Shown: piece by piece, positions 17,059-26,889 of the stretch
Layout of the letters: each line of letters begins with the position of its first letter
Numbering within the stretch: position 1 is the first letter of the stretch
IMG/VR virus record: IMGVR_UViG_3300035698_022014
Coordinates: 1-64,000 of that record
Length of the DNA stretch: 64,000 bases
Reading direction: 5' to 3' (one strand)
Source: a virus
Notes under the pieces: model-generated
The model's database searches: none
Told to the model about the DNA's origin: nothing
What the model saw: only the letters and a program-made list of their open reading frames with translations
Translations under genes and position numbers: made by a program

Positions 17059-18840
17059 TTATCTCGACTCTATTATTGTAATGGTTGTATCTTTGTCTAA
17101 TGATATCAGGACTCTAGTGTTTGGCGCTGATACGTTTCTTTCGCGTGTCTTGGCAGATACGCGGATTCCATCACCAACGTATGAATCCGCTACGAAGTCA
17201 GAAAGTCGTGCCACGCCGTTCGTATAATCAACCGTTCCAACATTGCGTCTGATGACGTCCAACACGCCCTCTGATCTTCTACTTGAATCCACAATGTTCA
17301 CAATCCCTAAGCCGTTATCTTCAAAAATAGCATTTATACCATCAAACACAAATGGGCTACTCTGAACGATTGAATTGTAGCTTTCAGACCTCGTTGCCTG
17401 TGTCAGACTGTTGGGCGTTTGGAGCGGTGTTCCAAAATCAAAAATAGGATTGTCTTTTAGTTTAAATTGAGGTGAATATAGTATATACGGTACAGCTTCC
17501 ATCGTGTTGCTTGTGATAGCAAGGTTGCTATTGTCTATCAATGCGGACACTCTGGAAAGCTCAAATATAGCTCCAAACTTATCAAGTGAAGCGTTGTTGT
17601 ATGCTTTGATAACTTCTCTGACACTCTGCTCTATTTCAGACTCAGATTGAGTGGTCTGTTTCCTTGAATAGAAGACGTTTATGCTCAAGGAAACATACAA
17701 GAACTTAGGAGGTAAAAATATCGGCTGAATGGCAACAGGTGTCTTGTCTCTGAGATAAACCTCATAGTTTCGTGCAGCAACGTCTGATAGGCCACCATCA
17801 ACATTGACTGCTATTGCTACTTTACCAAAACGTGGCGGGTCAAGCTCATCGCCACCAAATACAGAGATGTCTTTTATTTCGTTAAATCGTTGTTTTAGCA
17901 AAACTTCATAATCACGTGAAGTGACAGCGCGTTCTTGAATTTGTATTGATCTTGGAGCGAAAAATTTAATATCTTCAACTGTTTCTTTTTCAGCGCCACC
18001 CCTTGCGTTTGTGGTAGTTATAATAGTCACGTTGGGCACGAACGCAGTAGTAAATTTGCACGCTCCGTTTGCCTCACTGCCACTAGTTACTCTATACAGT
18101 AATCTTATTTGCTCATTCTCGGCTGGGCTTCTACCAAATTTTTCGTTGCCAAACAGCACTTCGTATGTACCATCAAAACCTGGTTCTATGTAGAATACAG
18201 CATCACCTGTTTGTACTCCAAAAACATCGCTGCGATACACATACTCAATTGTATCGAGTGGTTGGTCAAACTGCTCAAATACCTTAATGCTCGACGTGTC
18301 TACATTTTGGTTGATCAGTCTAATAGATTTTCTCGCTCCAGTGACAAAGAAGCCCTCGTCAACTATTTCCCCCTCGAAAATTTCAACATCATTAGCAACA
18401 AACACACCCTCTGCTGTTCGTCTTGCTATGAACACATTGTTGGTGTAAAAATTGTATCTTTCACCTGCATGTGTTGTGGTAAACCGTGTATTCGCAGGTA
18501 TTGTGATGACCGATCCTGTCTCTTGTGTATTGGTGATTGATACATTTATTATAGCAACAGCCGATTTGGCAGATCTGGGAAGATAGTTCAACTCTTTTGC
18601 GTGCGATACAACAGAGTTCTCTAATTGAGCACTGTCGAGAAACATTTCAGAGATTGCCATGTTTGTGTAGAAATTGTTCTGGTATGTGTTATAAGCAAGC
18701 ACGTCAAGTAACACAGACATGTTCGAACCTTCAAAGTCAACATCTTTGAATCTACCTGTCGGATCAGCTTTGAGATAATCTTTTAGTTGAGATTTAACAC
18801 GAAAGAAATCTAGTTCTGTAATTGGCGTCTTTAATGACAT
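17059..18840 (-). CDS. 6: Baseplate wedge subunit gp6 (Baseplate_J-like)
   Basis: 593 residues, close to T4 gp6 (660). The conserved N-terminal segment FFRVKSQLKDYLKADPTGRFKDVDFEGSNMSVLLDVLAYNTYQNN in outline is diagnostic of gp6: soaking of 'F.DYDFEGS..S.LLDLLAYNT.YN'. gp6 dimers form the continuous ring that holds the six wedges together around the hub. The later region (RAVTSRDYEVLLKQRFNEIKDISVFGG) is the Baseplate_J-type core. It lies 4 bases after gp25, as in other T4-like phages. Identity is strong. Confidence 0.88.
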   Translation of the reverse strand: MSLKTPITELDFFRVKSQLKDYLKADPTGRFKDVDFEGSNMSVLLDVLAYNTYQNNFYTNMAISEMFLDSAQLENSVVSHAKELNYLPRSAKSAVAIINVSITNTQETGSVITIPANTRFTTTHAGERYNFYTNNVFIARRTAEGVFVANDVEIFEGEIVDEGFFVTGARKSIRLINQNVDTSSIKVFEQFDQPLDTIEYVYRSDVFGVQTGDAVFYIEPGFDGTYEVLFGNEKFGRSPAENEQIRLLYRVTSGSEANGACKFTTAFVPNVTIITTTNARGGAEKETVEDIKFFAPRSIQIQERAVTSRDYEVLLKQRFNEIKDISVFGGDELDPPRFGKVAIAVNVDGGLSDVAARNYEVYLRDKTPVAIQPIFLPPKFLYVSLSINVFYSRKQTTQSESEIEQSVREVIKAYNNASLDKFGAIFELSRVSALIDNSNLAITSNTMEAVPYILYSPQFKLKDNPIFDFGTPLQTPNSLTQATRSESYNSIVQSSPFVFDGINAIFEDNGLGIVNIVDSSRRSEGVLDVIRRNVGTVDYTNGVARLSDFVADSYVGDGIRVSAKTRERNVSAPNTRVLISLDKDTTITIIESR

Positions 18841-18844
18841 TTGT

Positions 18845-19285
18845 TTACCTTACTCGCTCTATAAACACTGTAATTGATATTGGTGCTTCGTTGTCTTTTA
18901 CATAGAAGTATATAGTGATTTGGACTTTGTTGTCGTCATACAATGATATGACATCTATATCAATTAATGATACTCTTGGCTCGAAGTTATTTATAACATC
19001 ACGTACACGTTCTTCAAGTATTTTCAGAGTAACAGGAGTAACATTTTCAAACAGTGAAGCTCGAACGTCAGAACCAAGATTTGGCTGAAACAGTCTTTCA
19101 CCTCTGTCTGTTAGAATCAAATTCTTCAACGATTCCTTTATCGATTCTTCGTTTGTCCTTAATGCAACGTCCAATGATATAGGATTTACTGTCAAGTCCT
19201 TGTGGAAGTCTGTATATACAACTCTCTTTTTCCGTAGAGGCGACACTCTAGGAATAGGATAAAGTGGATCATTAAGTGTAAACAT
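18845..19285 (-). CDS. 25: Baseplate wedge subunit gp25 (lysozyme-like wedge fold)
   Basis: 146 residues (T4 gp25 has 132). The LTDRGERLFQPNLGSDVRASLFE segment is the gp25/GpW signature shared with contractile injection systems, and the C-terminal strands (VQITIYFYVKDNEAPISITVFIERVR) match the family. gp25 joins gp6 and gp53 in the inner wedge and nucleates sheath assembly. It is encoded between the peptidase-bearing tail gene and gp6. Despite its old 'lysozyme' annotation in T4, no catalytic residues are expected. Confidence 0.9.
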   Translation of the reverse strand: MFTLNDPLYPIPRVSPLRKKRVVYTDFHKDLTVNPISLDVALRTNEESIKESLKNLILTDRGERLFQPNLGSDVRASLFENVTPVTLKILEERVRDVINNFEPRVSLIDIDVISLYDDNKVQITIYFYVKDNEAPISITVFIERVR

Positions 19286-19288
19286 TTG

Positions 19289-21421
19289 TTAGCCTCCCTT
19301 AGTGCCTGCAGTGCCTGACAGACTGTAATATTGGAAGTTGCCCCAGTCACCTCGACTTCCCCTCGTATCAACATGCACAAATGTCCCATAAGAGCCGAAT
19401 CCTCTGAACCCTACTTGGTATGCAAGATTCATAAACCGTATTTGATTCGATCTTCCTGAAACACTACAATCAAAGGCCTTTCCTGCTAGATGCAACGACC
19501 CTGGTTTTCCACCTGCACTCCTGTTGGCGCGCGGACTTCTATATGCACTATTTATAACAATTGTTTGACCCCAACGTGTTGCAAGTAAATATAGCATGTA
19601 CATCGATTCGACATCGACACCGCCTCCAATGCTCATTGGGGTAAACCCTGCAGGCCCTGAAAGACTTGAAGAAGGGCCTGGGGAGTACTTGATTCCGCCC
19701 TTACCTGCAACTGCATCTTGATATGAGGGGAATGTATATCCTGTAGGTATGTTGGGGGTTGGACCATATCCAACATATGGCACTGTTCCTTGTGGCAGGT
19801 TTGCAACGCCGCCTCTTGCTGTTGTTGCAGGCAAAGATCCTGACAACCTTGAAGCTTCTAGTCTTGCTTGTGTGTCAAACCTTGTTGCACCAGATCCTAT
19901 TGCTGTCAAGGTAGTTCCATTGCCTGCTGCAGACAATACAACATTTGTGTCCCTGAATTGTGTGTGAACAGACTCAAGTGGTTTAATTGAAAGATCAAAC
20001 AGTCTTTCTATTTCTCTGACAAGATTACCAAAACGAAGGACGACGAAATCGACTTCCTCTATTTGTGGATCTCTGTATTTTGCAATGGCTATTGCAATTT
20101 GTCCTCTGACAACATCTTTCATTTGATTGGCCGTTTCATCGCTTGCTGCTTTCTGAGCAGATGCTACAAGGCCTGCATTTTTCCTTTGAATCGGTCCCAT
20201 ATTGAAATTGAAATTATTACTGAGAATGTCCGTCGCAAAAAAGAATATCTTAGACTTTAGTTGGCTCGATGCACCATCAATAACAGACGACATTTCGCGG
20301 TCGAGGTTCCTCAATACGCCGACAGCAGCAAACCCTCTTACAATCTCACGCATTGCGTTAAGGTCCGTCTCCAACGTGATTCCAAACCCCTTTGAAGCCT
20401 CGCCGAGTGTCGCAAAAGTCGATGAAAGAGTTCCTTCCATTGCTTGCTTGATTGAGTTGCTTATCTCTTGTGTTCTTGAGGGGTTTGAAACAGAAACACT
20501 TTCAGCTTCTGCATATAGTCCACCTGCTAATTCATCAAAGATGTTTGATGCGTTAGCATAATCTTCATACATTTTAACATTCAACTGTGATGTTAAAATG
20601 GACAGTTGCGTCAACTGTGAGGTCATCGATTCAATACTGACTTTGGAAATGGGACACGAGGTTTCTTTGCCCACATCTTTGATGCTTTGAATGTACGATA
20701 AGAGGTTGTTTATGACAGATGCAAGCTGTGCTGCTTCGACAAAGCCAAAGTCTGAATCAAACGATCCGCTCAATGCTGCTACAGCAGTCTGTGCAGTCTG
20801 TTGTATGTTTGCAAGTAAGCTACGTGCTGCTCCAACAAGAGACAGTAACTTCTTTACCAATGCAAGTACTTCCTCTAGTTTTGCGCCAATAGTATTTACG
20901 AAGGAGGTGAACTCATCACCAAAGCTCCCTGCATTGTTGAAAACGTCCTTGCGACCGCTTACGTTAGAGTATACGTTATTTACAACAAAACACGATCCTA
21001 CAACATCTAAACCGTTTCCAAGACGTAAAAGATAGTTTTCAACGAGCAACAAAACTCCTCTTGGGTTTTGCTGTGTCTGTGACCCTAATGTTGTAGGGTT
21101 TAGACTGTTAGAGCTTATTATCTGCGTGACCTCTGCAGATGTTATGTCACTAAGATTTATTCTCCTCTCAATGCTTGGAAACTCTATAGCGAACGATCTA
21201 AATTCTTGAGTCCGTAATGGAGTCGTGGAAGCTGTGTTTGGTGATAGACTGTTTCTTGTTGCACGATATATTTTAATCTCGGCATTTATTATTGCTGTGT
21301 TGGTGTTGAGCAGGGCGATGTCCACATTATTGTTTCCAGCCAACGGAGTAAGGATCGCCTCCGAAGCTAATCGGAGACTTTCAACCAACTCTTCGGAATA
21401 TTTACAGCTATTAATGTCCAT
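19289..21421 (-). CDS. Tail-associated protein with C-terminal M15-type peptidase domain (710 aa)
   Basis: The first ~500 residues are helical and structural (no recognised family). The last ~90 residues form an M15A / DUF882-like metallopeptidase: 'INSAYRSPRANRS', then SLHLAGKAFD and TFVHVDTRG supply the zinc ligands His644, Asp651 and His683. Such domains cut peptide bonds in peptidoglycan. The position between the hub lysozyme gene gp5 and gp25 places it in or on the baseplate, where it would help breach the wall during DNA entry. A Gly/Pro-rich linker precedes the enzyme domain. The peptidase assignment is firm; location in the particle is inferred. Confidence 0.78.
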   Translation of the reverse strand: MDINSCKYSEELVESLRLASEAILTPLAGNNNVDIALLNTNTAIINAEIKIYRATRNSLSPNTASTTPLRTQEFRSFAIEFPSIERRINLSDITSAEVTQIISSNSLNPTTLGSQTQQNPRGVLLLVENYLLRLGNGLDVVGSCFVVNNVYSNVSGRKDVFNNAGSFGDEFTSFVNTIGAKLEEVLALVKKLLSLVGAARSLLANIQQTAQTAVAALSGSFDSDFGFVEAAQLASVINNLLSYIQSIKDVGKETSCPISKVSIESMTSQLTQLSILTSQLNVKMYEDYANASNIFDELAGGLYAEAESVSVSNPSRTQEISNSIKQAMEGTLSSTFATLGEASKGFGITLETDLNAMREIVRGFAAVGVLRNLDREMSSVIDGASSQLKSKIFFFATDILSNNFNFNMGPIQRKNAGLVASAQKAASDETANQMKDVVRGQIAIAIAKYRDPQIEEVDFVVLRFGNLVREIERLFDLSIKPLESVHTQFRDTNVVLSAAGNGTTLTAIGSGATRFDTQARLEASRLSGSLPATTARGGVANLPQGTVPYVGYGPTPNIPTGYTFPSYQDAVAGKGGIKYSPGPSSSLSGPAGFTPMSIGGGVDVESMYMLYLLATRWGQTIVINSAYRSPRANRSAGGKPGSLHLAGKAFDCSVSGRSNQIRFMNLAYQVGFRGFGSYGTFVHVDTRGSRGDWGNFQYYSLSGTAGTKGG

Positions 21422-21432
21422 GAAATTCCCTC

Positions 21433-23727
21433 TTACGTAAATCTTGTTTGATCAGGCGACGTGATTGATCTGATAGGTGGCTCAGGGATGCTGTCACTTT
21501 CAGGAGTAGTACCTTCTAATGGAGGCTCTGCTCCATCAGCCCTTTCACCCACACTGGACGGGTTGTAGTTGAACTGCGGTGCGTCTATTTTCTGCTTGAC
21601 TTCAGCAGGTTGAGCGCCACCGTCTGCCAATTGTATAACGTCGTCAATGTATACAATCGGTCCAGCTATATGAACATTGCCTGAACCTGTTAATCTCATT
21701 TCTGAATTGGAAGATGCATTCAATCTCCCACTTCCTGAATCTAGGAACATGGCTGTCGACTTCAATGAAAGTAGTCCACCTGAATTTATGTTTGTTGTTG
21801 TTTTTGCATTGATGAACACATTTGTTTCAGATCCTATAGAGACAAAGCTCTCTGACTTCATTGCAATCGCACTTCCTGAATTGATTCTAAGATTACCCTT
21901 CGACTGCATAGATATTGTTCCTTCGTCAGAATTGAGAAACAAGTTTTGCTTAGGACTGACAAACATGTTACCTTGTGATTTCATATGAATGCTGTCTTGT
22001 GACTCTACATATACACCTTGGTTGCCTGTTATACTTGTCCACTCCCCACCTATTCTGATATTTTTCGACTTGAAGTTTATTGATTCGCCTGACTCAAACA
22101 CAATGTTTTTTGCTGTCCTGATGCTAATGTTTTCAACATTGGAATCGAATCCTATTGAAGCACTTCTTATGTCTGTTCGATCAGCACCATTGAGTTCAAT
22201 CTTCCCTGCACTACCAATCTGTACATTACCGTGAACTATTTGCTTGTAATCGCCTTGGATTTCCTCGACCTTGTTCCCTTTAATTAACGTGTGACAATCG
22301 CCATCGATTGTGACGAGATTGTTTCCTCTTATATACACGTGATGGTTTCGCTCGTGTATATCATACGTGTCGTTGACGTTCTTGTGAGTTGTGCTCGTCG
22401 GTGCTATTTGAATATAGGAACCACTGTGGTGCCATATCATGATTCGTTCTGCACCAGGCGTATCATCGAGCTCAATCGAGTGACCTGATGCTGTCTCAAC
22501 TACTCTGTTATACGGATATTGAGCAGCATATGCAGAAGCTGGTTCTTCCCATGATGTAGTTTCAGCAGGTGTCGGCGGCGTTGTGTTCATGTATCCGCTA
22601 TACGGATCGTTCGACGCAACTTGACCATCAGGTTGAGGCGTGTCAGTAGGTCCGCCTATAACAGAAGGGTTTTTTCTTTGGTAGTATTTGTTGATGCTGT
22701 CTACAGTAATGGTGCCGTCACTGCCACGCCATCCAGGATTATTGGTCCATGCTTGTCCGCCAACAGGATATACGATAGTGTCGCCTGATCTCGAAGCAAA
22801 TGCTGGTGCAGCTTGCATTATACCTAATCCAGATGTGTTACGATAATTCCACCTTTTTAGATACAGACCATAGGCGCGCAACTGTTCTGCAGGTGTCGAA
22901 CTAGCTATTGATTGGGGCGTGTACTTGGTTCCGTTTCTATTGTTTATGTCTGTCAGTGCATTAGACCCTAGTTGGAAAAACCCTGCATAACCAAACCTAT
23001 TAATTACAGACGGATTGTAGGTGCTTTCGCCTGCAATAATTCCATAGACTTGTTCTCTTGATAGACCATATTGACTTTTCAATATCGACAATTCACTTTG
23101 AAACTCTTTGTCATTGTCGAGCGCGTCTATCTTTGCTTGCATATCAGCACCAACAAACGCTGATGAAGTTCCTTGACTATTCTCCGACTCGTTTACATCG
23201 TTGCCCCACAAGTTTCCGTTCCCGACACTACTGTGGTTTCTTATTTTGCCACCTGCTATTGGGATTTCTTTTACGCGATTTGTTTCAAGGGCCTCGTTGT
23301 ATGTCTCGTTTAAAAACTCGCCTGTTGCTAGCTTTGAAACTGGTGACAGTCCTAAATCCCTTGGTCTTGATCCTTGGGCTTGTCTATCATAATTTTCAAC
23401 AGGGATTGCGCCCCATCCTGTTGTTGCAGGATCGACCAAAGCAGTGATTTGTGTTGGAATCAGGCCCAACAACATTGGCTGTTGGGCATCTCTACCATCA
23501 ACGAAGAAACCAAACATCCACGCGTTCAGCGGCGGAACAGTGAAGTTCACGTCGTGGCTTCCTATAATCAAGGTGGCCCAAGGCAGATCCTCGGTAGGGA
23601 CGTCACGGTTGGAGCCATGGATTCCAAATGCTCTGACCTGTACTCTACCTTCTGCACGCGGATCTTCGCGATTTTCAACTACACCAATAAAAAACAACGG
23701 CTGAATAAAACCTAAACCTGTATCCAT
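21433..23727 (-). CDS. 5: Baseplate hub / tail spike gp5 with lytic-transglycosylase-like domain (764 aa)
   Basis: Domains in order: an OB-fold at 1-95 (FFIGVVENREDPRAEGRVQVR.FGIHG, as in T4 gp5 and VgrG); a transglycosylase-like domain at ~190-340 with catalytic Glu234 in AGESTYNPSVINRFGYAGF; a linker; and from ~425 a repetitive triple-stranded beta-helix (repeats of the type N.FINAK..TNINSGG) that forms the membrane-piercing needle. T4 gp5 (575 aa) carries a T4-lysozyme domain at this place, so here the wall-cutting enzyme has been exchanged for a different fold. It is next to gp27, its trimeric partner. Confidence 0.88.
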   Translation of the reverse strand: MDTGLGFIQPLFFIGVVENREDPRAEGRVQVRAFGIHGSNRDVPTEDLPWATLIIGSHDVNFTVPPLNAWMFGFFVDGRDAQQPMLLGLIPTQITALVDPATTGWGAIPVENYDRQAQGSRPRDLGLSPVSKLATGEFLNETYNEALETNRVKEIPIAGGKIRNHSSVGNGNLWGNDVNESENSQGTSSAFVGADMQAKIDALDNDKEFQSELSILKSQYGLSREQVYGIIAGESTYNPSVINRFGYAGFFQLGSNALTDINNRNGTKYTPQSIASSTPAEQLRAYGLYLKRWNYRNTSGLGIMQAAPAFASRSGDTIVYPVGGQAWTNNPGWRGSDGTITVDSINKYYQRKNPSVIGGPTDTPQPDGQVASNDPYSGYMNTTPPTPAETTSWEEPASAYAAQYPYNRVVETASGHSIELDDTPGAERIMIWHHSGSYIQIAPTSTTHKNVNDTYDIHERNHHVYIRGNNLVTIDGDCHTLIKGNKVEEIQGDYKQIVHGNVQIGSAGKIELNGADRTDIRSASIGFDSNVENISIRTAKNIVFESGESINFKSKNIRIGGEWTSITGNQGVYVESQDSIHMKSQGNMFVSPKQNLFLNSDEGTISMQSKGNLRINSGSAIAMKSESFVSIGSETNVFINAKTTTNINSGGLLSLKSTAMFLDSGSGRLNASSNSEMRLTGSGNVHIAGPIVYIDDVIQLADGGAQPAEVKQKIDAPQFNYNPSSVGERADGAEPPLEGTTPESDSIPEPPIRSITSPDQTRFT

Positions 23728-23729
23728 AA

Positions 23730-25208
23730 TTAACGACCACCTCTAAATCTTCTTATATCAACAGATTCTGACCAATCTTTTTTTATCATTGTGTAATAGT
23801 TTTTCATTTCATCTTGTTCCATTATGTGGCTAACAGATTTCAATATGTACTTCCCGCTCAGATGTCTGTTCTGCTCAGGCTCGCCAAGATTTGTGCCATC
23901 AGGCTGTTGAAGCTTTTTGACTTCAAGATCGATAATGTCCCCTGCTGTGATGTCTAGTCTACCAGGTCCTGATGCAGAAACAATCACACTCTCAATGTGT
24001 CTGGAATATGCCTGTCTATTAGAGACGATTTCCGCATAATACGTTTCAGCGGAGAGTACAGTTCCCTCATCAGCATTTTCTCTATCTTTGTCGTAATTAA
24101 CAACAATTAAGAACTGCTTCTGAACATCTTCGTCTCTTCCATTTGATGAAGATGTCCGATGTGAATTGTTAACGAATTTTCTTGTGTGTCTATCCTCAAG
24201 CTGTTCAAACGCTTTCACATCAAAGTATTTTCTACGTTCGTCAAAATAGTTATACTGTCCATCTTCATTCAGTAGATTCGTCTGTCTTCTCAATATGTCC
24301 AACTCAATAGCTTTGTTGCGGTATGCACCATTATACAAGTCTCCAAGACTGTTGATTCTCTCTGTGTTCTCTATTGTCTCAAGATTGTTCAACTGCATGT
24401 CGAAGTTGTCAAGTGTGTTTGGGATAGCATCAAGAAATGTAAACTCAAACGTCCTTCCCAGATCGTAATCAGGATCGGTCGTGTCCTGTGCCATTCTAAA
24501 CAAGTGCTCGTCCGTAACAAAGTGGTATCCACGTGTAGACTCAAAGAAGCGATATGTGCAAGACGGACTTTTTGAAGTGGAGTACGATCTTTTTGTCAGA
24601 AACGCCATTGCTTCTTCAGGTCTCATTTTTGGTATGATACAACGTGCTCTTCCACTCGTCTCCTCAACGATGAACGGTTTTTTGTCCTGAGGCTCCAAAA
24701 AAGTATCTGCAACATTGTCAAAATAATCATCGAACACTGTTTGAGCCATTTCTGATATTTGAATATCGCGGAACGGTCTTGTGATCTCATATGTCCCTGC
24801 TTTGTATGATTGATACGAGATAAAATGCATGTCGTATTGGATACCGTCATTAGTATCCTTTGTTGTCACGTTATCGATTTTATACACAAATCCTACAAAG
24901 CGGAACGGCTCAGCAATGTTTCCACCACTAAGGCCACCATTTTCATTTATTGATCTCGAATCAGCGATCTCAAGAATAATCTGTTCTTCTCCACGCAAAG
25001 GAGGGTTGTCACCAACACCTTCAAGCAGACCGACAGAATCAATGACACTAATTGTACCATACATTGTCTCGCTGTCTATTGACGAGTTTAGACTGAACGA
25101 TGGTATCAGTCCTGTTATGTCGAGTTCTATTATCTCAGGGCTGAATTCAAACCTCAGCAATGCTCTTTGAAGGTTGTAGTATGTGGGGTTTACGAAGGTC
25201 TGAGTCAT
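23730..25208 (-). CDS. 27: Baseplate hub protein gp27-like (492 aa)
   Basis: It starts MTQTFVNPTYYNLQRALLRFEF and carries two tandem tube-like barrels typical of gp27/GpD hub proteins ('LDITGLIPSFSLNSSIDSETMYGTISVIDS', later 'GDIIDLEVKK' and SGKYILKSVSHIMEQ). Three gp27 copies adapt the sixfold tail tube to the threefold gp5 spike. It directly precedes gp5 in the operon, as the T4-type hub order predicts, and is about 100 residues longer than T4 gp27 (391). Confidence comes from fold-like motifs and synteny. Confidence 0.75.
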   Translation of the reverse strand: MTQTFVNPTYYNLQRALLRFEFSPEIIELDITGLIPSFSLNSSIDSETMYGTISVIDSVGLLEGVGDNPPLRGEEQIILEIADSRSINENGGLSGGNIAEPFRFVGFVYKIDNVTTKDTNDGIQYDMHFISYQSYKAGTYEITRPFRDIQISEMAQTVFDDYFDNVADTFLEPQDKKPFIVEETSGRARCIIPKMRPEEAMAFLTKRSYSTSKSPSCTYRFFESTRGYHFVTDEHLFRMAQDTTDPDYDLGRTFEFTFLDAIPNTLDNFDMQLNNLETIENTERINSLGDLYNGAYRNKAIELDILRRQTNLLNEDGQYNYFDERRKYFDVKAFEQLEDRHTRKFVNNSHRTSSSNGRDEDVQKQFLIVVNYDKDRENADEGTVLSAETYYAEIVSNRQAYSRHIESVIVSASGPGRLDITAGDIIDLEVKKLQQPDGTNLGEPEQNRHLSGKYILKSVSHIMEQDEMKNYYTMIKKDWSESVDIRRFRGGR

Positions 25209-25456
25209 TCGCTGATAGACCTTTTAAACTCCTCAACAGCTTGATTACGAAACTGTTTGTCTATCAAAACAATTTCTCTCTTGTTTTCATTAATCTGCTT
25301 TTCATATTCGTAAACTCTTATTGGAGTCCACTCTTCTGGAATTATTTGCCTTACTACAATTCTTCTTCCTCTTTCGGTTAGGAGGATCTCGTCTGATTCT
25401 GTTCTAAGAAAAAGCGTCTTAAAGGATTCAGGACTGACTCTTACAATATCAATCAT
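25205..25456 (-). CDS. Small baseplate-operon protein of unknown function (83 aa)
   Basis: It overlaps both neighbours by four bases (ATGA at 25453-25456 with gp53 and at 25205-25208 with gp27), so it is translated as part of the baseplate operon. The sequence is a charged alpha/beta protein (RRIVVRQIIPEEWTPIRVYEYEKQI) without cysteine or signal peptide. No T4 counterpart is recognised; a hub or wedge accessory role is suggested only by position. Confidence 0.6.
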   Translation of the reverse strand: MIDIVRVSPESFKTLFLRTESDEILLTERGRRIVVRQIIPEEWTPIRVYEYEKQINENKREIVLIDKQFRNQAVEEFKRSISE

Positions 25457-25836
25457 TTGATTACATCCTTATAGTAATATACAACATTGTCGGTTGAAGT
25501 TGTGTCCTGACCCCATCGTAGAACATCTATGCCTTCTTTTTTTGATATTTTGGCATACTTGTTGATAAAATATAAGTCGAACTCTTCGTCGGTCATTGGC
25601 CATTGGGTATATGGATCTACAATGTTATTTGCTAACATCACTAGCCACGTATCATCGACTGATCCGTAATAATAGTACGCTACATCTTCAGCCTTCTCGC
25701 CTTCTCGGACTGTATATGGCAAAAATATGTACGGATCGCGTAGAGTTTCGTCAATCACCTTACTACGTCTTGTAATGTCACGTACCATTTTGCCGTCATA
25801 TCTGATTAACGGATAATTGGAAAAGTATTTAGACAT
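25453..25836 (-). CDS. 53: Baseplate wedge subunit gp53
   Basis: 127 residues against 196 in T4. The central motif EGEKAEDVAYYYYGSVDDTWLVMLANN followed by DPYTQWP aligns with T4 gp53 (RPEELANAIYGNPQLYWVLLMCNDNYDPYYGW), a LysM-like fold. gp53 locks the wedges around the hub to give the closed hexagonal baseplate. The C-terminal ~70 residues of T4 gp53 are missing, as in cyanophage homologues. The start overlaps the stop of the gp48-like gene by one base. Confidence 0.85.
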   Translation of the reverse strand: MSKYFSNYPLIRYDGKMVRDITRRSKVIDETLRDPYIFLPYTVREGEKAEDVAYYYYGSVDDTWLVMLANNIVDPYTQWPMTDEEFDLYFINKYAKISKKEGIDVLRWGQDTTSTDNVVYYYKDVIK

Positions 25837-26813
25837 TAAATCCCTCCTCTTATTCTGCCTGCTTGGTCAGTACTATTTAAGTTTGTGCTTGTACTTTCTG
25901 TATCAATGTCAACACTACTACCGCCATAATCTTCTGATGTGTGGATATCCGATTCAATAATATTCATCTGCATCTGAACCACGGCAGGACGTCCACCGCG
26001 AAGTATGGCATTTCCATTGGTTGTAAAGTTAGAGCTGAAGGTTTGAATCATTGCCGTTTTAAAATGGAAGTAGTAATCAGGATCAACCCCTACAAAGAAT
26101 ATGTCAACCATCGCAGGATATTTAAACATCGCTCTTTGAATCACAGACGTATTGACGTATTGCGGTAACATGTTTCGCTTTATTGTATCGGATATTTGTT
26201 GCAAGTTTACAGATTCTTGTGAACTCTTTGGAGCCATTGTCCAGTCAAAACTATGTGTCTTCATTTCCACACCGTCGAATGACAGAGCGGCTTTTGGGTT
26301 TACAAAGGTTCCTGTTCCTGCATCTATGTTTCTGCCTTGATTTGGAAATGCTTGATCGATACCTTTTCTTGCAAGAAAAGCCAGATCCTGAGAGAGCTTT
26401 CCTGCAATCTCACTCGCGTTTGATCCTTGTATGTTCGGCATGCTCTTGAGTGCACTGCTACTAAGAGCGCCTGTTATACTTCCTATTCCTAAGTTGTCTA
26501 TGTCAACTTCAGATATCAAACTTGACACAGTCTCTCCCATAGAACCCTGATCAAAACGTTGTATCCTCACAGCAAACGAGTCGGATATGTTGGCAGGCAA
26601 AGGCAAAAATATTGTGTCTGAAACTGTCGATCCTGCACTCACTAATTGCGAGAAGCCTCTTTCAGAGGATGGACGAAACTGATAATCCCTAAACATCAAC
26701 AACATCCCATAATCATTGTCTTCAATGGGAAAGGAAAGGTTGGTTGACGTTGAGGATTTTGATGCTCTCATTATATCCTGTTTTATAGGTCTGAATCTTT
26801 GTCCGTTAGGCAT
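25836..26813 (-). CDS. 48: Baseplate tail tube cap protein, gp48-like (325 aa)
   Basis: I choose ATG 26813 (MPNGQRFRPIKQD) because AGGAA lies 5 bases upstream and the TATAAATA box at 26882-26889 would start transcription just ahead of it; an upstream ATG at 26909 precedes the promoter and is unlikely. The C-terminal half (SFDGVEMKTHSFDWTMAPKSSQESVNLQQI) has the tube-domain signature of gp48/gp54 proteins, and the length fits T4 gp48 (364). gp48 and gp54 cap the baseplate and start the tail tube. It is the first gene of the minus-strand baseplate operon. Confidence 0.7.
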   Translation of the reverse strand: MPNGQRFRPIKQDIMRASKSSTSTNLSFPIEDNDYGMLLMFRDYQFRPSSERGFSQLVSAGSTVSDTIFLPLPANISDSFAVRIQRFDQGSMGETVSSLISEVDIDNLGIGSITGALSSSALKSMPNIQGSNASEIAGKLSQDLAFLARKGIDQAFPNQGRNIDAGTGTFVNPKAALSFDGVEMKTHSFDWTMAPKSSQESVNLQQISDTIKRNMLPQYVNTSVIQRAMFKYPAMVDIFFVGVDPDYYFHFKTAMIQTFSSNFTTNGNAILRGGRPAVVQMQMNIIESDIHTSEDYGGSSVDIDTESTSTNLNSTDQAGRIRGGI

Positions 26814-26851
26814 ATTGGTTCCTATTGTTATCGACGTGGTCGCTTTTGTCT

Positions 26852-26873
26852 CACCTGCTATTGATAACAGGTG
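26852..26873 (-). other. Leader hairpin upstream of the gp48-like gene
   Basis: CACCTG at 26852-26857 pairs with CAGGTG at 26868-26873, extended by TAT/ATA inside the loop after one-base bulges. It lies between the TATAAATA box and the start codon, about where the late transcript would begin, so it could form the 5' end of the mRNA. Confidence 0.45.
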
Positions 26874-26881
26874 ATTACAGG

Positions 26882-26889
26882 TATTTATA
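26882..26889 (-). promoter_or_regulatory. Late promoter box TATAAATA for the baseplate operon
   Basis: Exact T4 late consensus on the minus strand, 68 bases before the gp48-like start. It heads the run 48-53-ORF83-27-5-peptidase-25-6-(7)-8-DUF4815. Confidence 0.7.

Noticed and set aside
18988-18995. Exact TATAAATA inside gp25 as a promoter for gp6 (also 19549-19556 in the M15 gene)
   Set aside because: Both are deep inside coding regions and 150-260 bases from the next start; chance matches are expected in A/T-rich DNA of this length, so they were not listed as promoters.
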